Positions 43,926 to 53,196 of a DNA stretch of 64,000 nt are shown piece after piece; position 1 is the first letter of the stretch, and every line of letters starts with the position of its first letter. The stretch is from NCBI RefSeq assembly GCF_018687695.1, contig NZ_CP061303.1, positions 806,001 through 870,000 on the forward strand. The letters are read 5' to 3'. The translations under genes and the position numbers were made by a program. This DNA is from Polynucleobacter sp. MG-6-Vaara-E2 (GTDB lineage: Bacteria; Pseudomonadota; Gammaproteobacteria; Burkholderiales; Burkholderiaceae). Below the pieces are notes generated by a model, which ran no database searches, was not told the origin of the DNA, and worked only from the letters and a program-made list of their open reading frames with translations.

Positions 43926-45980
43926 ATGCAATTGACCTTAAATATTCCTGTTCTCTGCGCGATTCCATTGGCTCCACTTGTGGGCTCAATGATTGCTGGC
44001 TTCTTTGGCACCAAACTAGGTGGTAATCGTATTGGTCATGGTGCAAGCCAATTTGTCACTATCTTAGGCGTAACCATTGCTTTTGTTTTGTCTTGCAATG
44101 TTTTATCGCAAGTCATGGACGGTTTCTATTTCAACGGTACTGTTTATCGCTGGATGCAATTGGGTGAGCTCAATTTAGATATTGGATTCTTAATTGATCC
44201 ATTAACAGCAACCATGATGTGTGTGGTGACTTTTGTGTCACTAATGGTTCATATCTATACGATTGGCTATATGCATGGTGAAGAGGGTTATAACCGCTTC
44301 TTCTCGTATATCTCATTGTTTACTTTTGCTATGTTGATGCTCGTAATGAGTAATAACCTTTTACAGCTCTTCTTTGGTTGGGAAGCGGTGGGTGTGGTGT
44401 CGTATTTATTGATCGGCTTTTACTTCGAGCGCCAATCAGCTGTCTTTGCCAATATGAAAGCCTTCTTAGTAAACCGTGTTGGTGACTTTGGCTTCATTCT
44501 CGGCATCGGCCTATTGCTTGCAAGTACTGGTTCTATGCAATATGACGTGATCTTCTCGCAAAACGCGGCTTTGGCAGCACAAACTTTGCCAGGCACTAGC
44601 TGGAATCTATTGACCGTTGCTTGTATTTGTTTGTTTATTGGTGCCATGGGCAAATCAGCACAGTTCCCATTGCATGTATGGCTTCCAGATTCGATGGAGG
44701 GCCCAACCCCAATTTCTGCATTGATTCACGCAGCAACCATGGTTACCGCTGGCATCTTTATGGTGTCGCGCATGTCTCCTTTATTTGAGCTTTCAGATGT
44801 TGCTCTGAGCTTTATTTTGGTGATTGGTTCTATTACCGCTCTCTTTATGGGTTTCTTGGGTATTGTGCAGAACGATATCAAGCGTGTAGTTGCTTATTCA
44901 ACATTGTCTCAATTGGGTTACATGACTGTTGCCTTGGGTGTGTCTGCCTACCCAGTAGCAATCTTTCACTTGATGACGCATGCATTCTTTAAGGCGCTCT
45001 TGTTCCTTGCTGCTGGTAGCGTTATTTTGGGCATGCACCATGAGCAAGATATGCGCAAGATGGGCGGCTTGTGGAAATACATGCCGATCACTTGCCTAAT
45101 GATGCTCTTGGGTAACTTGGCCTTAATTGGTACGCCGTTCTTCTCCGGCTTCTATTCAAAAGATTCCATCATTGAGGCTGTTGCAGCAAGTCATATTCCT
45201 GGCTCAGGATTTGCTTACTTCGCGGTGATGGCCAGTGTATTTGTGACGGCTTTGTATTCTTTCCGCCTGTATTTCTGGGTATTCCACGGTAAGGCCCGTT
45301 GGGGTCACGCAGATTCACATGATCACCATCATGACCATGCGGAGCAGGGCGATGATCATGCCCACCATGGTTTAGCTCCCGGTGAGAAGCCACATGAGTC
45401 TCCATTAGTTGTCACCTTGCCGTTGATCCTTCTGGCCATTCCATCTGTGATCATTGGCTTTTACACAATTAGTCCACTGTTGTTTGGCACCTACTTTGGC
45501 GATTCTATCTTCATTGATTTAGCGCGTCACCCAGTGATGAAAGAACTCGAGGATGAGTTCCACGGCCCGATAGCAATGGCAATCCATGCATTTACTTCGC
45601 CTGTATTAGGTCTTGTAACCCTTGGTGTTCTCACTGCAGCAATTGGCTATCTGTGGGTACCAAAATTACCTGCCAAGGTCGCAGAGGCATTTGCACCAAT
45701 CAAGAAACTCTTTGATAACAAATACTATTTAGATGATCTAAACCAAGCGGTGTTTGCTAAAGGGCTGATTTGGATCGGCAGTATCCTGTGGCATCGTGGC
45801 GATCAAAAAGTCATTGATGGTTTCTTTGTTAATGGCAGCGCTCATACAGTGGGACGCTTTGCTGGAGTAATTCGCCATTTGCAATCCGGTTATGTGTATC
45901 ACTATGCGTTTGCAATGATTGCAGGCTTAGCGGTATTGCTAGCTTGGGTTTTGTACGCTTACCTGCCTTTTGTTCGATAG
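43926..45980 (+). CDS. nuoL: NADH-quinone oxidoreductase subunit L
   Basis: 684-aa antiporter-like membrane subunit at the distal end of complex I. Motifs include FFGWEAVGVVSYLLIGF near 149, the Lys-bearing GAMGKSAQFPLHVWLPDSMEGPTP near 239 and QNDIKRVVAYSTLSQLGYM near 315. The amphipathic lateral helix lies in the C-terminal third. Residues about 463-483 form a loop with ten His and many Asp/Glu, HADSHDHHHDHAEQGDDHAH, which is unusually His-rich. Confidence 0.97.
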   Translation: MQLTLNIPVLCAIPLAPLVGSMIAGFFGTKLGGNRIGHGASQFVTILGVTIAFVLSCNVLSQVMDGFYFNGTVYRWMQLGELNLDIGFLIDPLTATMMCVVTFVSLMVHIYTIGYMHGEEGYNRFFSYISLFTFAMLMLVMSNNLLQLFFGWEAVGVVSYLLIGFYFERQSAVFANMKAFLVNRVGDFGFILGIGLLLASTGSMQYDVIFSQNAALAAQTLPGTSWNLLTVACICLFIGAMGKSAQFPLHVWLPDSMEGPTPISALIHAATMVTAGIFMVSRMSPLFELSDVALSFILVIGSITALFMGFLGIVQNDIKRVVAYSTLSQLGYMTVALGVSAYPVAIFHLMTHAFFKALLFLAAGSVILGMHHEQDMRKMGGLWKYMPITCLMMLLGNLALIGTPFFSGFYSKDSIIEAVAASHIPGSGFAYFAVMASVFVTALYSFRLYFWVFHGKARWGHADSHDHHHDHAEQGDDHAHHGLAPGEKPHESPLVVTLPLILLAIPSVIIGFYTISPLLFGTYFGDSIFIDLARHPVMKELEDEFHGPIAMAIHAFTSPVLGLVTLGVLTAAIGYLWVPKLPAKVAEAFAPIKKLFDNKYYLDDLNQAVFAKGLIWIGSILWHRGDQKVIDGFFVNGSAHTVGRFAGVIRHLQSGYVYHYAFAMIAGLAVLLAWVLYAYLPFVR

Positions 45981-46004
45981 GCCTTTGTTACTTAAGTAGC
46001 CACT

Positions 46005-47471
46005 ATGATTCTTTCTTACGCCATTTGGACCCCGATTGTTTTTGGACTCATTATTTTGTTTTATGGGTCTGAGAAACCATCTGCTGGAGTGCGCTGGTTA
46101 GCACTTGTTGGAGCAATAATCGGTTTTATCGCCACATTACCTTTGGTAATTCATTTTGATATTGCCAATGCAGGCATGCAGTTCGTTGAGAAGGTGAGCT
46201 GGATTCCTCGTTACGACATTAACTACTACCTTGGAATCGACGGTATTTCTGTTTGGTTCATCGTGCTCACAGCATTTATCAATATTTTTGTCGTCATTGC
46301 TGCTTGGGAAGTGATTGACACCAAAGTTTCACAATATATGGCTTCATTCATGATCCTCTCAGGATTAATGATTGGTGTGTTTTGTGCTTTAGATGCCTTG
46401 TTGTTCTACGTATTCTTCGAAGCTACCTTGATTCCGATGTACATCATCATTGGTGTATGGGGTGGACATAACCGTATTTATGCAGCATTCAAGTTCTTCT
46501 TGTACACCTTGCTTGGCTCATTGCTGACGCTGGTTGCCATGTTGTACCTCTATAACGTTACAAATAGTTTTGATATCTTGGCTTGGCAAAATGCCCGTTT
46601 AGATATTGTTGAGCAAATTTTGTTGTTCTTTGCCTTCTTTATGGCATTTGCAGTGAAGGTTCCTATGTGGCCTTTACATACCTGGTTGCCAGATGTGCAC
46701 GTTGAGGCACCAACTGGCGGCTCAGTTGTCTTGGCTGCCATTATGCTGAAGCTTGGCGCTTATGGTTTCTTGCGTTTCTCATTACCAATTGCTCCTGATG
46801 CGAGCCAGTACCTCGGCCCATTTGTCATCTTCTTATCCTTGGTAGCCGTGATTTATGTAGGTGCGGTTGCGTTGGTACAGAAGGATATGAAAAAGCTCGT
46901 TGCTTACTCATCTGTTGCTCACATGGGATTCGTAACGCTTGGCTTCTTCCTCTTTAGTCCATTAGGCATTGAGGGCGGCATTGTACAAATGATTTCCCAC
47001 GGCTTTGTTGCTGGTGCGATGTTCTTGTCTATTGGCGTACTCTACGACCGCATGCACACACGACAAATTGCTGATTACGGTGGCGTTGTACATCGTATGC
47101 CCGCATTTACGGCTTTTGCAGTCTTAATGGCTATGGCCAATTGCGGTTTACCAGCCACCTCAGGATTTGTCGGTGAATTCATGGTGATTTTGGCTGCAGT
47201 CGATTACGACTTTGTGATTGGCATCTTGGCAGCTACCGCATTGATTTTGGGTGCTGCGTACTCTTTGTGGATGGTTAAGCGCGTATTTTTTGGAACCATT
47301 AATAATGCGCATGTTGAAGAACTCAAGGATCTCAACGCCCGCGAATATTTCATGATGACTGTGTTGACGATTTGCGTCATTGGTATGGGTGTCTATCCAA
47401 AACCATTTACAGACATTATTCATCCAGCCGTAATCAATCTGCTGCAGCACGTTGCTGTAAGCAAACTCTGA
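46005..47471 (+). CDS. nuoM: NADH-quinone oxidoreductase subunit M
   Basis: 488-aa antiporter-like subunit. Motifs LLFYVFFEATLIPMYIIIGVWGG near 130 (key Glu) and FAFFMAFAVKVPMWPLHTWLPDVHVEAPTGGS near 206 (key Lys) and QKDMKKLVAYSSVAHMGFV near 290. Normal length. Confidence 0.97.
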   Translation: MILSYAIWTPIVFGLIILFYGSEKPSAGVRWLALVGAIIGFIATLPLVIHFDIANAGMQFVEKVSWIPRYDINYYLGIDGISVWFIVLTAFINIFVVIAAWEVIDTKVSQYMASFMILSGLMIGVFCALDALLFYVFFEATLIPMYIIIGVWGGHNRIYAAFKFFLYTLLGSLLTLVAMLYLYNVTNSFDILAWQNARLDIVEQILLFFAFFMAFAVKVPMWPLHTWLPDVHVEAPTGGSVVLAAIMLKLGAYGFLRFSLPIAPDASQYLGPFVIFLSLVAVIYVGAVALVQKDMKKLVAYSSVAHMGFVTLGFFLFSPLGIEGGIVQMISHGFVAGAMFLSIGVLYDRMHTRQIADYGGVVHRMPAFTAFAVLMAMANCGLPATSGFVGEFMVILAAVDYDFVIGILAATALILGAAYSLWMVKRVFFGTINNAHVEELKDLNAREYFMMTVLTICVIGMGVYPKPFTDIIHPAVINLLQHVAVSKL

Positions 47472-47481
47472 GTAAAAGCAA

Positions 47482-48981
47482 ATGCAAGCATTCGACCTAT
47501 ACGCCGTCCTGCCGGAACTCGTTTTACTTATTGCTACTTGCTTATTGTTGGTGGCGAGTGTGTATGTACGTGAGAGAGTTTCTTCTACTCCAGGTGTTGA
47601 GCAAGATATCTTCCATACTCCGCGTGGCGTTGGATTTGTCTACTTCTTCTCGTTGCTCTTGCTGATTTATCTGATTTTTGCTTTCGTTGGTCGATTGAGT
47701 GATGTGTCTCTCATCGCTATGAATGGCCTATTTCAATCTGATCCTTTATCCAATTTATTAAAGGCATGCTCTTGTGGCGCTGTATTGGTTAGCTTGATTT
47801 ACTCAAAACAGTATTTAACTGATCGCGCTTTGTTCCGTCCGGACTTTATCGTGATGGTCTTGCTGGCGCTATTGGGTCAAATGGTTTTGATCTCTGGCGC
47901 AAATTTACTGACGCTGTATCTTGGTCTAGAGCTGATGGCCTTGCCAATGTATGCGTTGGTGGCAATGCGCCATACCAGTGAAAAGAGTGTTGAGGCCGCA
48001 ATTAAGTATTTCATCTTGGGCGCATTGGCTTCAGGATTCCTCTTGTATGGTATGTCTATGCTTTATGGCGTGACCGGATCGCTAGACCTAATCGAGATCT
48101 TTAAAACCGTTGCTGACCCACGCGTAAACCATTTAGTGATGGCTTTTGGCTTGGTATTTATTGTTGCCGGTCTGGCATTCAAATTAGGCGTAGTGCCATT
48201 CCATATGTGGGTTCCTGATGTCTATCAGGGTGCACCGACTGCGGTGACCTTGATGATTGCAGGCGCTCCGAAGTTGGCAGCATTTGCGCTACTCTTCCGC
48301 TTGTTGGTCAATACCTTGTTGCCGTTGATGGGTGATTGGCAGCCAATGTTGGTATTGCTCGCCGTTCTTTCTTTAGTGGTTGGTAACGTCACCGCAATTG
48401 CGCAGACTAATGTCAAGCGTATGTTGGCTTATTCGGCGATCGCTCAGATGGGCTTTGTGATGTTAGGTATGTTGTCAGTATTTGATGATCATGCTTTTAG
48501 CGCATCAGTGTTCTATGTCATTACCTACGTTCTAACCACTCTAGGGACTTTCGGTCTTTTGATGGCGCTATCGCGCAAAGGTTATGACTGCGAGACTTTA
48601 GAAGGTCTTAAAGGATTAAACAAGAAGCATCCATGGTTTGCCTTTATTGGCCTAGTGATGATGTTCTCATTGGCTGGTATTCCACCAACAGTAGGTTTTG
48701 CGGCTAAATTAGGCGTGCTAGAAGCTTTAGTTGATGCTGAGCACACATTCTTGGCTGTTATTGCGGTATTGGCTTCTCTCGTAGGCGCTTTCTATTACCT
48801 CAGGGTGGTTAAGGTCATGTATTTTGATGAGCCTAGCCATGAAGCTAGTGTTTCTGGTTCGGGCTTTGCTAAGGGCTTGTTAAGCTTAAATACGATCTTG
48901 GTATTGGCGCTTGGGATTATTCCAGCTGGCTTAATGAGCGTTTGCTTGGACGCAATGCGTCGCACCTTATTGGGTTCGTAA
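47482..48981 (+). CDS. nuoN: NADH-quinone oxidoreductase subunit N
   Basis: 499-aa antiporter-like subunit. Motifs LTLYLGLELMALPMYALVA near 139 (key Glu), VAGLAFKLGVVPFHMWVPDVYQGAPTAVT near 228 (key Lys) and QTNVKRMLAYSAIAQMGFV near 304. Last gene of the nuo operon. Confidence 0.97.
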   Translation: MQAFDLYAVLPELVLLIATCLLLVASVYVRERVSSTPGVEQDIFHTPRGVGFVYFFSLLLLIYLIFAFVGRLSDVSLIAMNGLFQSDPLSNLLKACSCGAVLVSLIYSKQYLTDRALFRPDFIVMVLLALLGQMVLISGANLLTLYLGLELMALPMYALVAMRHTSEKSVEAAIKYFILGALASGFLLYGMSMLYGVTGSLDLIEIFKTVADPRVNHLVMAFGLVFIVAGLAFKLGVVPFHMWVPDVYQGAPTAVTLMIAGAPKLAAFALLFRLLVNTLLPLMGDWQPMLVLLAVLSLVVGNVTAIAQTNVKRMLAYSAIAQMGFVMLGMLSVFDDHAFSASVFYVITYVLTTLGTFGLLMALSRKGYDCETLEGLKGLNKKHPWFAFIGLVMMFSLAGIPPTVGFAAKLGVLEALVDAEHTFLAVIAVLASLVGAFYYLRVVKVMYFDEPSHEASVSGSGFAKGLLSLNTILVLALGIIPAGLMSVCLDAMRRTLLGS

Positions 48982-49002
48982 GCCTTGTTTATCTCAATGC
49001 AT

Positions 49003-49027
49003 AAAGGCTCCTTTGGGAGCCTTTATT
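49003..49027 (+). terminator. Intrinsic terminator of the nuo operon
   Basis: Stem AAAGGCTCC/GGAGCCTTT with a TTTG loop, followed by ATTGTTT. It lies 22 bp after the nuoN stop. Confidence 0.85.
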
Positions 49028-49123
49028 GTTTGGGTTGTATATGCAGTGATATGACACTTAAATGACATCTGATTTCTGTACGATTGAGGAATAACAAAGA
49101 TTACCTATGGTGAGAGATTGTCT

Positions 49124-49723
49124 ATGACCGAAAAATTCTTTAAAGATTTGCCCCTTGGTGATCAGCACTTGCGAGAAGAGCGGGTGTCAGGTGAGGATAT
49201 TTACGGCGGCATCTTTCTGAATATGAAGCGCGATCAAGTGCGCCTACCTGATGGTGAGCTTGCAGCGCGCGAATACTTAACTCATCCTGGCGCAGTTGCT
49301 GTGCTTGCTTTATTGGATGATGGCAGGGTGTTATTAGAACGTCAGTATCGTTATCCCATTGCCAAGGCTTGTATTGAAATTCCGGCTGGAAAATTAGAGA
49401 TCGGCGAAGATCATTTGTTATGTGCTCAACGTGAATTAGAAGAAGAGACTGGTTATGCCGCCAGAAAGTGGAGCTATATTCGCCGCATTCACCCGGTGAT
49501 TTCCTATTCAACAGAATTCATTGACATTTACTTGGCCGAAGACTTGGTAGCTGGTAATAGTCATTTGGATGATGAAGAGTTTTTGGATGTATTTGCTGCC
49601 CCTTTGGAGCAGTTGCTAGCCTGGGTAGAAGAGGGTGAGATTACCGACGTTAAAACGACCATTTCTGCCTATTGGTTGGATCGCTATCGTCGTGGCTTAG
49701 CGACTCCAAAGGCCATCAAATAG
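49124..49723 (+). CDS. NUDIX hydrolase, ADP-ribose pyrophosphatase type
   Basis: 199-aa hydrolase of nucleoside-diphosphate-linked compounds. The NUDIX box is complete: GKLEIGEDHLLCAQRELEEETGY (about residues 87-109), preceded by EIPA. Start at 49124 (MTEKFFKDL) is chosen because GGTGAGAG stands 8 bases upstream; a TTG two codons earlier is also open. Most similar in outline to the NudF/ADP-ribose family; substrate not proven. Confidence 0.88.
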   Translation: MTEKFFKDLPLGDQHLREERVSGEDIYGGIFLNMKRDQVRLPDGELAAREYLTHPGAVAVLALLDDGRVLLERQYRYPIAKACIEIPAGKLEIGEDHLLCAQRELEEETGYAARKWSYIRRIHPVISYSTEFIDIYLAEDLVAGNSHLDDEEFLDVFAAPLEQLLAWVEEGEITDVKTTISAYWLDRYRRGLATPKAIK

Positions 49724-49788
49724 ACGCTGTATAAAACCTATTAAAATAGATCTATTGAATTTGGCATTTTTGCCCCTATATAGGTCTT

Positions 49789-50286
49789 ATGAAAGTCTAC
49801 AACCTCGCTTGCCCACTAGATCATCGCTTTGAAGGATGGTTTTACTCTGAAGAGGACTGTCTTGCACAGCAGGATAAAGGTATGCTCGCCTGCCCAGTAT
49901 GCGATAGCACGCAAATTGCCCGCATGCCTTCTGCACCCCATATCGTAAAATCATCATCCACCGCTTTAACTACACCAATTGCTACTGCCAATGAAGATAT
50001 TGGCTCAGCTAGTGGTGATGTGGTTGCATTGACTGGTAGCGATCACTCTCAGCTAGAATCTCAAGTACAGGCTGCCTTTCTTAAAGGTATGCGTGAATTG
50101 ATGGGTAAGTCAGAGGATGTTGGTACTTCCTTTGCTGAAGAGGCTAGAAAGATTCATTACAAAGAAGCGCCTGAGCGCAGTATTCGTGGGCAAACGACGC
50201 TGGATGAAGCAGAATCTTTAAGAGAAGAGGGTATTGAGGTGCTTGCCGTCCCGCTGATGCCTGCTTTCAAAAATACGCTGCAGTAA
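49789..50286 (+). CDS. DUF1178 protein
   Basis: 165-aa protein with the family start MKVYNLACPLDHRFEGWFYS and a zinc-ribbon-like CPxC...C arrangement (LACPVCDST near 34; a further Cys at 8). A disordered Ser/Thr-rich stretch (about 50-80) precedes a helical C-terminal half ending FAEEARKIHYKEAPERSIRGQ. Function unknown; it commonly follows the nuo-NUDIX genes in Burkholderiales. Confidence 0.88.
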   Translation: MKVYNLACPLDHRFEGWFYSEEDCLAQQDKGMLACPVCDSTQIARMPSAPHIVKSSSTALTTPIATANEDIGSASGDVVALTGSDHSQLESQVQAAFLKGMRELMGKSEDVGTSFAEEARKIHYKEAPERSIRGQTTLDEAESLREEGIEVLAVPLMPAFKNTLQ

Positions 50287-50306
50287 TGCTTAGCGGAACT
50301 TGATAA

Positions 50307-50340
50307 AAAAATAGCGATCCGAAGATCGCTATTTTTATTT
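50307..50340. terminator. Bidirectional terminator between DUF1178 gene and mmsA
   Basis: Perfect 13-bp stem AAAAATAGCGATC/GATCGCTATTTTT with a CGAA loop between two convergent genes. T-rich on either strand after the stem. Confidence 0.88.
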
Positions 50341-50360
50341 AGAGTCTCAAACTTGAGATC

Positions 50361-51881
50361 TTATTTTGAGGTCGGCATGACAAACTCTGCGCCTTTAGCA
50401 ATGCTTTCAGGCCAGCGCTGCATCACACTCTTCTGCTTGGTGTAGAAGCGCACGCCTTCTTTGCCATAGGCATGCATATCACCAAACAGGGATTTCTTCC
50501 AACCACCAAAACCGTGCCAAGCCATTGGCACAGGAATAGGAACGTTGATACCAACCATGCCTACTTGAACACGACGTGCAAATTCACGGGCGATATTGCC
50601 ATCGCTCGTAAAGCAAGCAACACCATTGCCAAACTCACAAGAGTTCACAAGGTTGAGCGCATCGGTAAAGTTGGCAACACGCAAGCAAGAGAGCACCGGT
50701 CCGAAGATCTCTTCGAGGTAAATCTTCATGTCTGGAGTGACGTTATCAAACAAAGTGCCACCTAAGAAGAAGCCATTTTCGTTGCCTGGAACCTTAAGTC
50801 CACGGCCATCTACCAATAACTTTGCACCAGATGCAACACCGCTATCAATATAGCCAGTAATGCGCTCTAAAGCTGCCTTGGTCACAATAGGGCCCATCTC
50901 GGCATCGAGCTCCATACCATTCTTCACTTTAAGGGTCTTGGTACGCTCAATCAACTTCGGCATGATCTTCTCGGCAACATCGCCAACTAATACGGCTACA
51001 GAGATCGCCATGCAACGCTCGCCAGCAGATCCATAAGCGGCGCCTACTAAGGCATCAATTGCTTTATCAATATCGGCATCAGGCATGATGACCATGTGAT
51101 TCTTGGCACCACCCAACGCTTGGGAGCGCTTACCAAAGTGAGCGCAACGCTCATAGATGTAATTGGCAATCGGAGTTGAGCCTACAAAGCTAATCGCCTT
51201 CACATCTGGATTCTCAATCAATGCATCAACGGCTTCCTTGTCGCCCTGTACCACGTTGAATACGCCATCAGGAAGACCGGCTTCCTTGAGTAATTTCGCC
51301 ATCAATAAAGAGGGTGATGGATCTGTTGGGCTAGGCTTGAGGATGAAGGTATTACCACAGGCAATCGCCATTGGGAACATCCACATCGGAACCATTACTG
51401 GGAAGTTAAATGGCGTAATGCCAGCAACAACCCCTAAAGGTTGGCGCATTACCCAGTTATCAATATCAGTAGAAACTTGTTCGGTGTATTCACCTTTGAG
51501 GAGCTCTGGGATACCAGTAGCAAACTCTACGATTTCAATACCGCGGGTTACTTCACCTTGTGCATCAGTAAATACTTTGCCATGTTCAGCAGTGATGATG
51601 GCTGCCAATTCATCACGGTTGGCATTGAGCAACTCTAAATACTTAAACATGATGCGTGCGCGACGCAGGGGGCTGGTCTGACTCCAGGTCAGGAAAGCCT
51701 TTTGGGCAACAGCTACTGCAGCATCCACTTCACTGCGGCTAGCCAAAGCTACCTTACGTGCTACTGAGCCTTTTGCAGGGTTGTAAATATCTGCGAAACG
51801 ACCTTCTTTTGGATTGATAACAGATCCACCAACGTAGTGGCCGATATCTTCTTTTGATTCAAAGGCTTTTGGAGCGTTCAT
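50361..51881 (-). CDS. mmsA: Methylmalonate-semialdehyde dehydrogenase (CoA-acylating)
   Basis: 506-aa aldehyde dehydrogenase of valine and myo-inositol breakdown, producing propionyl-CoA or acetyl-CoA. GGAKNHMVIMPDAD near 260 and the catalytic-Cys segment GSAGERCMAIS near 290 are diagnostic of MmsA; FNFPVMVPMWMFP near 155 is also typical. The ATG is followed by a small N-terminal extension. The 162 bp to the divergent flavin reductase gene are AT-rich and show no clear operator. Confidence 0.94.
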   Translation of the reverse strand: MNAPKAFESKEDIGHYVGGSVINPKEGRFADIYNPAKGSVARKVALASRSEVDAAVAVAQKAFLTWSQTSPLRRARIMFKYLELLNANRDELAAIITAEHGKVFTDAQGEVTRGIEIVEFATGIPELLKGEYTEQVSTDIDNWVMRQPLGVVAGITPFNFPVMVPMWMFPMAIACGNTFILKPSPTDPSPSLLMAKLLKEAGLPDGVFNVVQGDKEAVDALIENPDVKAISFVGSTPIANYIYERCAHFGKRSQALGGAKNHMVIMPDADIDKAIDALVGAAYGSAGERCMAISVAVLVGDVAEKIMPKLIERTKTLKVKNGMELDAEMGPIVTKAALERITGYIDSGVASGAKLLVDGRGLKVPGNENGFFLGGTLFDNVTPDMKIYLEEIFGPVLSCLRVANFTDALNLVNSCEFGNGVACFTSDGNIAREFARRVQVGMVGINVPIPVPMAWHGFGGWKKSLFGDMHAYGKEGVRFYTKQKSVMQRWPESIAKGAEFVMPTSK

Positions 51882-52043
51882 AGTCTTCAGTTTTAAGAAT
51901 TGTTAATTATGGGGTAAAAAGCGTTAGGCTAGGGCGCCTGCACAACTTTGCTGTCTCGTTTATTCTGCTTTTTTTAGTATTCTATCGCTTTAAGGCAATT
52001 TTAGTATTTTTGACCCCATTTTTCCGACTTTTAAGGCATTTCC

Positions 52044-53165
52044 ATGAGTCTTTTATTCTCCCCATACACCATCAATTCCCCTCGAGGAACCCTAGAGCTT
52101 GCCAATCGCATCGTTGTGGCCCCAATGTGCCAATATTCAGCGTCTAATGGCGAGGCTACTGACTGGCACCTCATGCACTGGGGCAATCTTTTAAATAGTG
52201 GTGCTGCACTATTTATTATTGAGGCAACTGGGGTGACTCCAGAAGCGCGCATTACTCCAGCATGTTTAGGCTTATGGGACGATCGCACAGAAGCTGCCTT
52301 AAAGGATAAATTGAGCCGAGCACGTCAATTGGCTCCAGCTACCCCCGTATTTATTCAGCTGGCTCACGCTGGTCGCAAAGCTTCCAGTGCGACCCCATGG
52401 GATGGCGGTCAATTGCTTTCAGTCGAACAAGGTGGGTGGGAGACCTTGGCACCTTCAGCAATTCCACAGCTTGATGGTGAACGTTTACCGCATGAACTTT
52501 CTAAGTCAGAGTTAACAGATCTCATTGATGCTTTTGTCACAGCTACTAAACGTGCTGATCGTATTGGGCTCGATGGCATCGAACTGCATGGTGCGCATGG
52601 ATATTTATTGCATCAATTTTTATCGCCAATTGCTAACCAGCGTACTGATGAATACGGTGGCTCATTTGAAAATCGCATTCGTTTCCCATTGGAGCTATTT
52701 GCAGCAGTCAGAGCAGCCTACAAGGGTGTACTAGGTATTCGCATATCAGCGAGCGACTGGGTAGAGGGTGGTTGGACTCCGGAGGAGGCAGCGAGTTTTG
52801 CCAAACAACTTAAACCGTTGGGATGTGATTTTGTCCACATCTCTTCAGGCGGCATTTCTCCATTGCAAAAAATTGCTATCGGCCCAAAATACCAAGTGCC
52901 TTTTGCCAAAATTGTGAAAGAGCAATCTGGATTACCAACCATGACTGTTGGATTAATTACAGATCCACATCAAGCCGAAGAGATCTTGCAAGATGGCGAT
53001 GCCGATCTCATTGCGTTAGCAAGAGCTTTCTTGTACAAACCGCGCTGGGCTTGGGAAGCTGCTGCTGCTCTTGGCGCCACTGTTACTGCAAATGAACGCT
53101 ATTGGCGTTGTTTGCCTCGTGAGGCACAGGCAGTTTTTGGCGCAGTTAAGGTTGGTCAACGATAA
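52044..53165 (+). CDS. Old Yellow Enzyme family NADH:flavin oxidoreductase (YqjM type)
   Basis: 373-aa FMN-dependent ene-reductase. NRIVVAPMCQYSASNGEATDWH near 23 carries the Cys typical of the YqjM class; HGAHGYLLHQFLSP near 183 has the substrate-binding His pair; NQRTDEYGGSFENRIRF follows. Likely reduces activated C=C bonds; substrate unknown. Divergent from mmsA and followed 31 bp later by a solute-binding protein gene. Confidence 0.92.
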   Translation: MSLLFSPYTINSPRGTLELANRIVVAPMCQYSASNGEATDWHLMHWGNLLNSGAALFIIEATGVTPEARITPACLGLWDDRTEAALKDKLSRARQLAPATPVFIQLAHAGRKASSATPWDGGQLLSVEQGGWETLAPSAIPQLDGERLPHELSKSELTDLIDAFVTATKRADRIGLDGIELHGAHGYLLHQFLSPIANQRTDEYGGSFENRIRFPLELFAAVRAAYKGVLGIRISASDWVEGGWTPEEAASFAKQLKPLGCDFVHISSGGISPLQKIAIGPKYQVPFAKIVKEQSGLPTMTVGLITDPHQAEEILQDGDADLIALARAFLYKPRWAWEAAAALGATVTANERYWRCLPREAQAVFGAVKVGQR

Positions 53166-53196
53166 GAGCATTAGATAAATTTCAGTGGAGATCGTA

